Source of the DNA: Lasiosphaeris hirsuta
Lineage: Eukaryota > Ascomycota > Sordariomycetes > Sordariales > Lasiosphaeriaceae
Length of the DNA: 64,000 nucleotides
Assembly (NCBI GenBank): GCA_030549175.1
Contig: JAUKUA010000007.1
Location: 3,286,001-3,350,000 of the forward strand
Direction of reading: 5' to 3'
The notes below the pieces were generated by a model that worked only from the letters and a program-made list of their open reading frames with translations, was not told the origin of the DNA and did no database searches. Shown piece by piece: positions 43,859 to 54,176 of the stretch. Position 1 is the stretch's first letter. Every line of letters starts with the position of its first letter. A program made the translations under genes and the position numbers.

Positions 43859-44830
43859 AATGTGGATTATTTGATGAGTGTGGTGACTGCAGGTTTGCTC
43901 CATATGGACACTCGGCTGCCGATTGAGCAGTGAAATAGTGAATACGAAATGGCCACCACCAGCTTGGGTCTCTCCATGTTGGGTTTTGCAGAGGCGCCGC
44001 AGCATAACAGGGATTCCTGCATAGAGAAAATAGTGAAAACTCTAGTAAAGAAAGATCCGCATCGATTCAGTTCCATTCTAGAGTCTAGGCTTTACACGGA
44101 AGATAGGTCATAACGTCTTCATCCAGCGCAGAATACACCCAACAAGTAACATCGCCCACCAATTGGAGTCGTCTCGGAGGAAGACGCAACTCAGAACCCC
44201 GTCACTGATGCAAGATGCAATGGGAGAATAGGCTTCAAGAAAGAGTTCCCATAATTAATTATCCTCTCAGCCGTTCCGTGTGGTCGTTTGATTGAGTAGG
44301 AAGCCTCCCTTCGAGACTAAATGCGGGATCGCCTCTCGTAAAAAAAAAAAAAACACAAAAGGCACAAAGCTCCCAATAACAAAACAATAGCAAAATAGGA
44401 GACGAGAAACCAGCTGTGTGACCCTGCCGCGTCCTCAGTTATGCCCAAGATCGAAATACACACACAGACACAAAGCTGAAGCAGTAAAAAAAAAAAAAGC
44501 CCAACCACCCCTGTTGCTGTCCCTATTGCGCGCCAGGAACCAGAGCCAACGATGCAGATAGCCATCTGGGCATCCCTGCCTTGTGTCTGTTGCCTTGAGA
44601 AACTGAAGAGTCTAGCATCCCAATCTTGACCCTACCAACAGGTGAAACCCGCGGCCTGTGTACTTGTGCGCAAACTAAACAATGCGTCACTTTGGCGAAT
44701 GGGGAAGCCCTTCAAAAGTACAACTCAGTCCGGCCGCCCAGCTCACATCACCTCAGCATCCAACCACGCCATGATAGAACCACCCGATGCAGAACCGTAA
44801 CACCGATAGCATATCAATGTTGAGAGGTGT
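43859..44830. other. Intergenic between tRNA-Thr and ypt1
   Basis: 970 bp containing A-runs at 44339-44353 and 44487-44498; no gene recognised. Includes the ypt1 3' UTR. Confidence 0.45.
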
Positions 44831-45847
44831 TTAGCAGCAGCCACCAGACTGGTTGTTCGCAACGCCGTGGCCCGGGGCGACGTTGACATTCGCTTTCGTG
44901 TTGTTGGTCGCGATGCTGCTGCCCATGCGCTCCTTGATTTGGCGGGCCATCGTCAGGAAAGCTTGCTCGACGTTGCTCGCGTTCTTTGCCGATGTCTCGA
45001 GGAACGGGATCCCGAGGCTGTCAGCGAACTCCTATGTAGCAGGCAAGTCAGTATGCTGCTGAAAATATACGTGCCTGTCATTGGCATCCCGTGAATCTCT
45101 CTCGTGGCAGGCTAAACATGTGACAGGCAGCGGCGAGCTGACGAAGTTCCTTACCTTAGCGACTGTGTACTCAACAACCTTCTTGTCAGACATATCGCTT
45201 TTGTTGCCTACAAGCAGCTTGTTGACGCCCTCGGTGGCGTATCTGTCAATCTCCTGCAGCCATTGCTTGACGTTGTTGAAGCTGTCCATATCCGTGACAT
45301 CGTAGACCACGCAGATGCCGTGAGCTCCCCGATAATAGGACGAGGTGATTGTGCGGAAACGTTCTTGACCGGCAGTGTCCCACTAGAGCAATGTATCGAG
45401 TCAGCAACCCTCAACTATGCAACTACTTTCCACATTTGGGGATCTGCGGGAGGCTTACGATTTGGAGCTTCACCGTCTTGCCATCGAGCTCAATCGTCCG
45501 GATTTTCTGTCTCGCGTCAGCACGTTTGCCGGCAGGCAGCTGCGTTGGAGATACGTACGAAATCGACACCGATGGTGGAGATGTAGGACTCGGTGTATGT
45601 GTCGTCGGCGAATCGCAAAAGGAGGCAAGACTTTCCGACACCGGAATCACCGATGAGCAGGAGCTTGAAGAGGTAATCGTACCTTCGAATGAGTTAGCTG
45701 CTGGGCCGAGGGAGGGGTTTCGGGCTCGAATATCGTGGTGAGCTGCTGGGGACAGGTGCACTCTAGAAGCAAGGAGGGTCAGCAAATCCGACAAAGGCGG
45801 GAAGTACGGGAATCGGAGGTCGTCAGAACATACTACTCGGGATTCAT
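44831..45847 (-). CDS. ypt1: Rab1-type GTPase Ypt1
   Basis: Small GTPase for ER-to-Golgi transport and autophagosome formation. Five exons: 45847-45837 (only 11 nt, encoding Met-Asn-Pro and two bases of Glu), 45682-45559, 45506-45459, 45382-45155 and 45031-44831, totalling 612 nt and 203 aa, exactly the Ypt1 length. G1 is GDSGVGKS (15-22). The effector loop [19 protein letters not shown] is identical in style to Rab1. G3 is WDTAGQ (62-67), G4 NKSD (121-124) and G5 ETSAK (149-153). The C-terminus is GGCC, the double-geranylgeranylation signal. The tiny first exon is required because the exon at 45682 starts with the second half of the Glu codon. All introns are GT-AG. Confidence 0.96.
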
Positions 45848-47062
45848 CTTGGGCGATATTCAAGGGTGGATTTTGGGAAATGTCGGTGGTGGTGGGTGGA
45901 TAAGGTGCGAAGGTACGGGGTTGTGGTGTTGTAGTGCGAGAAGACAGATTCAAAAGCGGTGCAGTGATGATGTGGAAGGCAGCAAGGTCGAGACTTGGAG
46001 TCGGAACGAAGCAGGCTGCGTCAGGGCGTCAGAACAGCGGGTGGGTCCGATTGATTGAAGTGACAAACGACAAACGCAGGGGCTCCTTCGCTGCAGCCTA
46101 TCAGGCGGGCTTTCACGTGATGAATCCTTGGCCTGGGATTTGCGTTTGAGTGTGTGTGTCTTACCAGCTCAGTCACAACTGCCTGCTTTCTTTCAAAAGC
46201 TGTCTCTCACCAAGATTTCTGTCCTCAATATTTTTTCCTCTTTAGTTTGGCACTCAGCCGGGTTTGTGTCTCCCAAAGTTATGGCTGGAAGTTGCTGAGT
46301 TTGGGGTTGCGATTCCACGGCTGACGCCATCTGCTTGAGTTAAGCACCTAATGTCAGGCACAAAGAGCAGACGACAACCTGTCTCACCCCCCAACCTTAC
46401 ATAAGAAGGTAGCCGCCAATTTCGTTATCATGGAGGTTCCTATGGACATTACTGAGACCCGTCAAGCGCTTTCTTTCCCATTTCGTCATGTGCACATGAC
46501 CGAAACTTGTCACAGCTGCCACACAGTAGACAGGCAAGAGGCCGTGAACGCACCAAGGCGTGGTAAGGGCAATGGAACTTTCCGTGGCGTCCAAATGCGG
46601 TGATTACCCCCCACCCCATCCTGGGAACCAAAAGAGCCTCTTCCGTTTCTTGAGTGAGATAAGCTTTAGTTCAGCGATTTTATTCCGTCCTTCACCAACC
46701 CAAACAGCCTCTGAATCCTCTCAGAAATTGATAATTAACATACAGGGCAGCACGTACATCCAGTTATTTGGAGTGCTATAGCTGCGACTTGCATTCTCGC
46801 TTAACCAGGTCTCCCCCGTGTCTTTCCGCGCAGACCCGTTGAGTTTGATCCGCTGTGCCGCTTCGGCTAACAACCCACCCCTCCAAATTGACGGGCAAGC
46901 AACCGCTGCGTCACTGACATCATTTTTTGGCCCCAAACCTACCACAACGCCGCCGCAAAAAAAGACAAAGACCTGTTTCTGACTGAGTGCACTCCCCCGC
47001 TGAGGAAAGATAGCCGTTGTGGCTACCAGTGCCACCTTTTGGGACCGCCGTGGGCAGAGAAG
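45848..47062. promoter_or_regulatory. Divergent intergenic region ypt1 / putative mitochondrial protein
   Basis: 1.2 kb, no coding frame with family features. Supplies promoters for both flanking genes. Confidence 0.4.
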
Positions 47063-48106
47063 ATGGCAGCACCAACCAAAATACTGAGGCGTGCCCAGGC
47101 GTGGACGACCGCATCACAGACAGCTTCGAGGGCTATCCCGGTGCTGCCATCCTCACAGTCACCGTCGCCGTCACCAACACCAACACCATCTACGCCAAAG
47201 ACGACGTCCAACAACCCAGACACTTCGCGGGGACCCAATCGCCAACATCCTCAGTCCATAGTGTGGTTCAATTCGAGCTTCCCGCGCCAATCCGAGGACC
47301 TCTCCTCCGAACCACCATCCTCTCGACCACCCGAAAATAGCCCCGACAAGTCACCCAACGGCAACAGAAAGGCAAAGCTCGGCAAGAGTATGTCCCCCGC
47401 CTCTTCGCACCTCTAAAGACCTCAAAGCTAACCTCCCAAAGCCCTGCGCATTCTTCAATCCCGGCTCCCAACGCTCCTCCAGACCCCGCTCCCGCAAGAG
47501 ATCCTCAGCCGGCACATCAGCCTCCACCTCTTCCCCTCGACACACCCGCACCTGCCCGTCGTCTCGGGGCGCGTCGCCTACGTAGCGGCTCTCTGGTCGA
47601 GCCCGATCGCCTGGGGCCGCGTGCCCATCGTCGGCAACGTGCGCCTCGACATCCTCTCAGCGCGCATGGTCGACCGGGCCTTGTCGTTCCAGAAGCGGCC
47701 CAAGGACGCCGTCGGGGAGCAGCTCGTCGTGCGGTGGCGGACGATTGGCGGGAAGGGCAGGGACTGGGGGAGCATCCTACCGCTTTCGTTTATCAATGGT
47801 AACGGCAAGGGGTCTAGCGACGCGGCAGCGAAAGAAGGAGCGGCGACAGACAGTTCAGAACACCGTGTGCCGGTGGGCGACGCGCAGCCGGCCGGCGATA
47901 CAAGCAAGGAGTTTACCGGTCTTTTCATTTTCGACTTTGACGCCGAGGGCCGGGTTCTCAGCCATACGATCGAGCATGTTCACCAGAATGAACAGTGGGA
48001 GAAGGGTGTTGGTGCTAAAGTTGTGGGGTTAACGGATTGGCTACTTGGGGGGATGAAAAGCCCGAACGAATCACCTTGTCCAGCCTTCTCGCGCAAGGAG
48101 AAATGA
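47063..48106 (+). CDS. Conserved fungal protein with probable mitochondrial presequence, 329 aa
   Basis: Exon 1 is 47063-47387 and exon 2 is 47442-48106 (GTATGT...CAAAG intron, 54 nt), in phase. The N-terminus MAAPTKILRRAQAWTTASQT is basic, hydroxylated and free of acids, as in mitochondrial targeting sequences. An upstream in-frame ATG at 47039 would add eight residues. Residues 30-105 are Ser/Pro-rich and disordered. The conserved part follows the intron: LPQEILSRHISLHLFPSTHP, GRVAYVAALWSSPIAWGRVP, a segment with Gly/Asp-rich inserts, then FTGLFIFDFDAEGRVLSHTI and a C-terminal GLTDWLLGG. The last part resembles an NTF2/SnoaL-like alpha+beta fold ending in a strand pair, seen in uncharacterised fungal proteins. 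Function is unknown. Confidence 0.75.
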
Positions 48107-48392
48107 ATGAGAAACAAACTTCTCAGTGGGAAAGAAAGGGGCGTGGCGAAAAGTCGGCTAGGAAGGACAGTCCCGAAGAAACCAACGCTGATGTTGTACA
48201 AATCATTTCTTATGGGTTATGTATGAGCAAGTCACTCTGCGATGTACTGCTGAGCGCGCATGACAGGAGTCTATGAATTTTGGACGGAGGCTCATAACGG
48301 ACATGGACGGGGCTCTTTTCCGTAGATATGCGACCACCCTCCTCAGCTACTCTGTCACTTTATGTGTGTATCCCTACTACACCTAATGACAC
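48107..48392. other. Short convergent 3' spacer
   Basis: 286 bp between two convergent genes; presumably the 3' UTRs. Confidence 0.5.
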
Positions 48393-49346
48393 TCAAATCG
48401 AGACCGAAGTATCTCCGCCCATCTCACCCGATAACTCGCGTGACGTCGGGCCACGTCGTAGGGAGCTCGCCGTAGCTGTTTTGGCGGCACCGTCGACACC
48501 CAATAGCGCACCGTTGGTCAACCATTTGCCCTGGACATACGAGTTCAGGGCATACTGTGCGGCTTCGACGACTTTCTCGGCATTTTTCAATGCCTCCCGT
48601 AGTGCCTCCGCAGTTTGGTCGATTATCTCCGGACGGCCGGAGTTATTCTCCTTCTTGTCAGCGACGCCGTTTCCAAGCGTACGCTTGGTGCCGTTGACCA
48701 TTAGGAAGCTATTACCGCTTCCATTGTAGGACGGCCTGATGGCCTTGCGCTCTTCAAGCAACTGGCGGATATGCCCGTTAAGCCAGAGGCCACGGAGTTG
48801 TGTGTCCGTCATGTCCCGGGCACCGGCGATCCGGCCCCGGCAGGTCGACTTACCGCAAAGGCAGTCGAACGGCTGCGCCATAAACCATTCGCTAGACGGG
48901 TAGAAAAACTGTAGTTGTTAGTTTTCAGTGAGGGCAGAGAGTTGAGTATTAACGGACTGTCAATTCTTCGCCGACCTCGAGCCCTTTTGGTCCAGCAAGA
49001 ATGTTAAGGTTGCCTGTGTCAAAGATCTAGCGGGTGGCGGTTAGTCGACAACCCATTTGCATCTTCAGAGCCGGGAGCTACGGACAAGAGATGGCTCGCA
49101 TGAGTGGTTGATGTACAGCAGATCGCTGTTGAGATTCAGATGCTTATCAAGACCGATCTGAACAGTTGCATAGGTCGGCCCAGTGGCCAGTGTACAGGGA
49201 GGGAAGGCCATCTTCGCAAAGAGGCCGAAAGGCGGCAGGGCCACTTTGGAATGGCTCTTTGAGGTGAATTCCGACTCATTGATGATGACGTGCTGGACGT
49301 CCGGGTGAGATGGGCGAATCCAAGATGGCGTCAGGGGGGCCGCCAT
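48393..49346 (-). CDS. Short SET-domain protein, 281 aa
   Basis: Three exons: 49346-49086, 49026-48958 and 48908-48393, total 846 nt in phase. The SET signature is present: a glycine-bearing N-terminal part (LPPFGLFAKMAFPP), the INHSCEPSL motif (residues 79-87), GEELTFFYPSSEW with the catalytic-type Tyr113 created by the second splice, and a post-SET cysteine cluster (FDCLCGKSTCRGR). A C-terminal helix-rich and then disordered region follows. Proteins of this short class are predicted methyltransferases of unknown substrate; the first half of a classical SET domain is compact here, so activity is not certain. Both introns use the uncommon donor GTCCGT. The start is the ATG at 49346; a GTG further upstream is not a start. 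Confidence 0.85.
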
Positions 49347-52300
49347 TTTTTTTCTATTCAGTGTATTACCAGCAACCACAAGGTAGTAGAAGTGAATGAA
49401 GCTGAAGTTGCTGATTCTAGAATCACTAGAGTCAAGGACCAGCTTTGGGCTGATTTATTCTTCTCGCTCCCTTTTGTTCGGCACTTTCGGCTTAGGCGAA
49501 TCGGCTGATGGAATGAATATCATGTGCACACAAAGAAAGTGAAAGATCATTTCTGTTACCTCGCTTCCATCGACTCCACTCTACAGAAACTCGACGCCGA
49601 CGGAACGCCAGCAACCCACTTGGGTCAGCGACGGCAGTGGTACGAGTGGCATGTGCCAACAGGTAGCGGTGGGGCTGGGTGTTTTTGTCATGGACTCCTC
49701 TCCTTGCGCGAGACTTCTCGCGGGGGAAGGGGAGTCGTGAAACGAGCCTATTAGAGACGGCGGCCTTGCCCAAGCGGGCAAACGGGTCACGATGCGGAAC
49801 CCTGTTGACCGTTCCAGTGGAATGCTGCTGCTGCACGCCATAGACGCAGCGAGCACATGGCGACATCGGAGACAAGCTAGCGATGGGACGCCGGGTGGAG
49901 GGATGGCGTAGATGAGGTAGCATGAGCGGTACGGAGTATCTGCGTGGGAGTTCTAGCTGCAAGGGCAAGCTCCGTCATGCATTCAGGACCGTCCTTTTCC
50001 ACTTTGCAACTGTCTCAGGCACGGCGGGAGGCCGCGGGGGGGGAGGCAATCGGGGAGAACAAGAAAGAGAAAAAGAGAGAGAAATCGCCTGTTCGAGCGC
50101 AGCGTCGCAATCTAACCGTGCGTGTTGGCGCGCGATGTGGGAGGTTAGAGGTCACAGATCGGGATCTTGAGACGAGTCGAAGTTGTCGCGCGCAGACACG
50201 ACAAGCAGGGAAAAGGGAGAGGCGAACCTGCCAGTCCTAGAAGCCTTCTAGAAACGGCCGCTCAGGCCCTTTCCCTTGTCGGGCCTTGCCAGGCCAGCGT
50301 CCCACAGAAAGCAGACGTGCGGCGGGAGCGACAGCTGCCACCCAGTGCACCCATTCCTGGCCAGGATAAAGTCTTGGAAAGCTGATCGGTGGCCGGAACT
50401 TTCGGGCAGGATTGGACGGAGAGGAGCTTTGACCTCGCATCAGCACGCCAGGGCGAACTTTAAAAGGTCACAGAAAAAAAAAAGAGAGGCTAAATTTCTG
50501 ACGAGTCACTCCGTTGGCATGCAGACCCCAATCAATCCTCCTAAGTTTCTGTTTCCAAGAGAGCAGTGCTGACCGTCTCAGCGTCTCTGACAGGTCTTGA
50601 CAATGGAAAGTCAGCTTTTGGATGTTGCCACGGCCAGTGCTTTGGATGATTTTGGACGATAGACGTTTCGGGGGATCGCTGGGCAATCCTCTTATGCCAA
50701 TTTTTTTCCCTTCCCGCCGTCATTGTCCGCTCGTGGGCCGCGTCCTGCCTCCCCAAGACGGGTCGCACGATTGCACGTGGCTCCCACAGACAGACTTGAA
50801 ACATCTCCCATCCCAAGTCTTCGTGTCGGCTTTTGGGGGCGCGCGCCCTCCATTCGACGGTACCGAAGAACTTGGAGGGCTTCAAACTGAGCAAGACAGG
50901 AGCTGAGTTCCACCCTCGACATGGTCATGGTGACCCCGGTGCAGCGGAGACCAACGAGCTCCGAGCTGTAGTGCATCATCAGCCAAGCGACTGATGATAG
51001 GTGAGGGAGGACGAAAGAGAGGAATCCGGCCAAGGGAACCAATCCCCAAAGGCCGACCAGGATGTCTGGGCCGGGCACACACCTCGCCGCTGCGGGAAGA
51101 TCAAAAGGGACGACAAGGCAGCCGGCCGGTATCTTGTGGGCGAACGACGCCTTGTCACTCCCTCTCAGCAACTGTGATGGTTTCACTATCTCACGGCCGA
51201 GTGTGGTGGTCGCCTTGACGGGTCGAGTAGCTCTCACATCCCTGCCTTCCCTCCCTCCTTCGTCATATCACAACGGTGCCTCGTCCTCCGGAATCGCGCC
51301 CCGCCCGGAGAGTGAGAGTACCAAAAATACCAGTCGTGGAGCGGTAGATGTTAGAGACCTATCTATGAAGTGGGGGTATATCAGCTATCCAGAGAAAAAA
51401 AAAACGGCAGCACCAGGTAGCCTGTTGGGCACACGGACGGCCCGGGACCAGTCACAGCATGTCCTGTCTACGAGCTGTTCCGTCTATCTCTCCTACCTAG
51501 CTTTTCTTGTTCCTCTGGAGGGATACATCCTGCGAGCAGAATTATGACGATCCATGGAAATTTCTAGCTACCACTTGCTGCCCATCAAGCTTGGCACAGA
51601 CCCGACGGCCGCACACACATAAGGCGGAACACACAAGTGCAGCGCCGACGCCGTCTGCAGCCGCAAGTGGGAATGCAGCACCGTGCATTCTCGGTGACAA
51701 AGGACAAAGCGCCAGGTGTGTGTGGCCCTTTTGGTGTGTCGTGGACTTAAGACGCGTCCGTTAATAATATATGCCTCCTACCCTCCCCCTCAACATCGCA
51801 CCGCTCTCCCGCAGTTTGTCACCTGAGCAAGGACGCAGGGTTTGACCCCTGTCGAGCTGATCAAGGCGTCGGTCAACATCCAAGGATGAGTGAGAGCCCA
51901 GAGGTTCCGCAATCGCCAGAATATGGGTTTACCCGTGCGCCGCGGCCTCATATATCCCCCATCGTAGGTACCCAAGAGGGTACCTAAACTCCAGCCTCTC
52001 AGACAACGCACAGCTTCCCGAGACCTACCCACCATCACGCCCGGCGATCAAACGCTCAGAGAGAGAGGACACGCCACGTGCAGCTCTTCCGGCAGACTGC
52101 CCATAGAAACGGGGCACCGCCTATACACGGAATAGCATGTCAGCTGGGGGAAGAGACGTCTTGCTGCCCCTTTGGGGCGGGGAACGCGTTCTTCTCATGT
52201 TGCTCAGGCCCCTTCATGGACACCGAATGAGTGGGGGCAAACGGCTGTTGACTTCTTAAGAGGAGACGATAGCCGAATATCTTGGGGCAAAACTCTCGCC

Positions 52301-53336
52301 TTCTCTAAGCTAGCCAGAGCCTCTCACATACCGGGCCGTCACCAGCTCACCAGATCGTACCAGCCAGACCATATCTTTGGGACCCCCCCATCCCTGGCCC
52401 GCCTCCTTATCCACTAAGGGAAGCCCAACCAAGTCAGCCCTTGGACCCTCACCAACGTAAGTAAGAATCATCGCACGTGGGGCATGTGAGGGAGCAACGT
52501 GGTCGACTAATGACTGCCTGTCTCCTTCAGTCCCAGCATGTCTTCACCAAGCTATAAGTCGAGTCGGGCGTTCGTGGGAGAGGGGAAGCCACACCCAAAA
52601 CCGCAGCCCAGCCCGCCCACTCCTAATCCTCCATCTCCCGACTACTAGGCGGATGGCTGCTTAGTAGGAAGTGGTGCCATGGTTAGAGAGGAGCGGGAAA
52701 AGAAAAAGAAAAAAAAGAAAGACTCCATCATCCCTGTCTCTAGGGGTGGATCGATCCTCCCTTGATCGACGACGGGCCGGGCCGCGGTATGGCGCCACCC
52801 TCGGCAAATGACACAAGCCCTCAACCAGGGGGAAACGGAAGGGCAAACCTTGCAGCAGGCAAATCTAACGATCAAGTGCAATTACATTGTTGTGGAAGGT
52901 CGAAGAAGTGATTTAGGCGACAGCGACGTTTTTTTCCACGAAAGGATTGCCGCCCTATTTCCGTGACAAGGTTTTTCGAGTTTCTATTTCTGAAGAAAGG
53001 GGTCAAGGGTTCAACTTGCTCTTGGATGCGCAATGCAACAATAAGTAGCAGGACAGGAGAAAGAAAAGGGAGCACGGAAAATCGCAGTTAAGACGTACAC
53101 TCCTTTTTTTTTTATCTACCCTTTCACCAGGCAGCAGAGAGGTCGAGGAGCAGTGGACGGGCAGGAGGGGAGGTGGCAGGAGAGGAAGGCCTTGTAAAGA
53201 TATCGGTAGTCAGGCGATCTAGACAGATTGTATGGTTCATTCCAACCTCGCAAGCATCCAGATCACATTTCCATCTCTCAGCCTGTCCCCTCCACTGCAT
53301 GACCACAACGCCTGAAGGGGAAGGTGTGCCGAAAAC
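49347..53336. other. 4-kb gene-poor stretch
   Basis: No supported gene. Frames at 49492-49968 (-), 50692-51237 (-) and 51062-51547 (+) have high Arg/Pro/Ser content from base composition and show no domain. A- and G-rich tracts occur at 50474-50490, 51398-51408 and 52697-52720. It contains the SET-gene promoter at the left and the 2EXR-gene 3' UTR at the right. Confidence 0.35.
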
Positions 53337-54176
53337 TCAGCCATGAAAAGCAATGAACGAGGCTAAGTCGGCCTCCCTAATCATAAGAATCTGCTTATTA
53401 GCCAACGACGAAGTCACGATCGACGTCCCATTGATCCACGCCCACCACAGCTTCTGGATGACGTTGTCCGTCGACGGCAACGTTAGATCCAGACGCCTCA
53501 CCTCCGAGTCCGCTGGCGTGCTCGTAACCAGCAGCCGCTCCGCGGTGGGGAACCTGTCGACGACATGGAACAAGCACCCAAAGATCTGCTCCGACTCGTA
53601 CATGCCCAGGTTCAGCTCCTCGTACGCCACAGCGACGTGGCGCACGCGCCGCGTGTCGTCCTTGCGCAGGAAGTACACCATGGGCGAGTTGAAGCCGTAC
53701 TGGTCAAACGGCTCCAGCTCGCCCAGCAGCAGCAGCGCGTCCTGCGCGAAGTTGAACCACACGCGCGCGGGGCCCGCCCCGGGGAGCCCACCCGCCTCGG
53801 GGGCCGCCAGCCGGTGCGGGATCTTCCAGCTGAAGGTCAGGCTGTAGTGCTTCTGCGCCAGCGCGCGCGACTCCTGGCAGATATGCAGCAGGATGGGCAC
53901 CGCGCGCCGGCGCGGCCGCGTGGAGAGCTGGGTTTGTTTATGCGCCGCGAAGCGCGAGTCGAAGCAGGCGGCGAGCACGATGCGCGGCTGGATCACGGAT
54001 TCCCAGATCTTGAAGCGCAGCTCGGTCGGGAGGGTGGGGAAGCAGGTGAAGGTTTGCGGGACGGCATTGGTGGTGGTGGTGACGTGGGTGTCGGGCTCGA
54101 GGCCGTCGCGGATTACTTGGAAGTCGAGCCAGAACTTTGTCTTTTCGTCGTGCCGCGCGTACCAGGACTCGAACAT
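53337..54176 (-). CDS. 2EXR-domain protein, 279 aa
   Basis: Single exon, chosen ATG at 54176. The open frame continues to 54425, but the added residues (Pro/His/Thr-rich) read as 5' leader. The 2EXR motif is FPTLPTELRFKIWE (residues 46-59), with the downstream arginine stretch ILLHICQESRALAQKHY about 45 residues later, the layout that defines this fungal domain. The rest contains WFNFAQDALLLLGELEPFD and a C-terminal half with RRVRHVAVAYEELN. Such proteins are abundant in filamentous fungi. The domain resembles the F-box region in its LP-x-E-(I/L) core, so a role in ubiquitin ligase recruitment has been suggested by similarity, but nothing here shows a partner. Confidence 0.87.
   Translation of the reverse strand: MFESWYARHDEKTKFWLDFQVIRDGLEPDTHVTTTTNAVPQTFTCFPTLPTELRFKIWESVIQPRIVLAACFDSRFAAHKQTQLSTRPRRRAVPILLHICQESRALAQKHYSLTFSWKIPHRLAAPEAGGLPGAGPARVWFNFAQDALLLLGELEPFDQYGFNSPMVYFLRKDDTRRVRHVAVAYEELNLGMYESEQIFGCLFHVVDRFPTAERLLVTSTPADSEVRRLDLTLPSTDNVIQKLWWAWINGTSIVTSSLANKQILMIREADLASFIAFHG

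Noticed and set aside
49342..49379. SET gene start at 49379
   Set aside because: The codon is GTG; the ATG at 49346 is the supported start.
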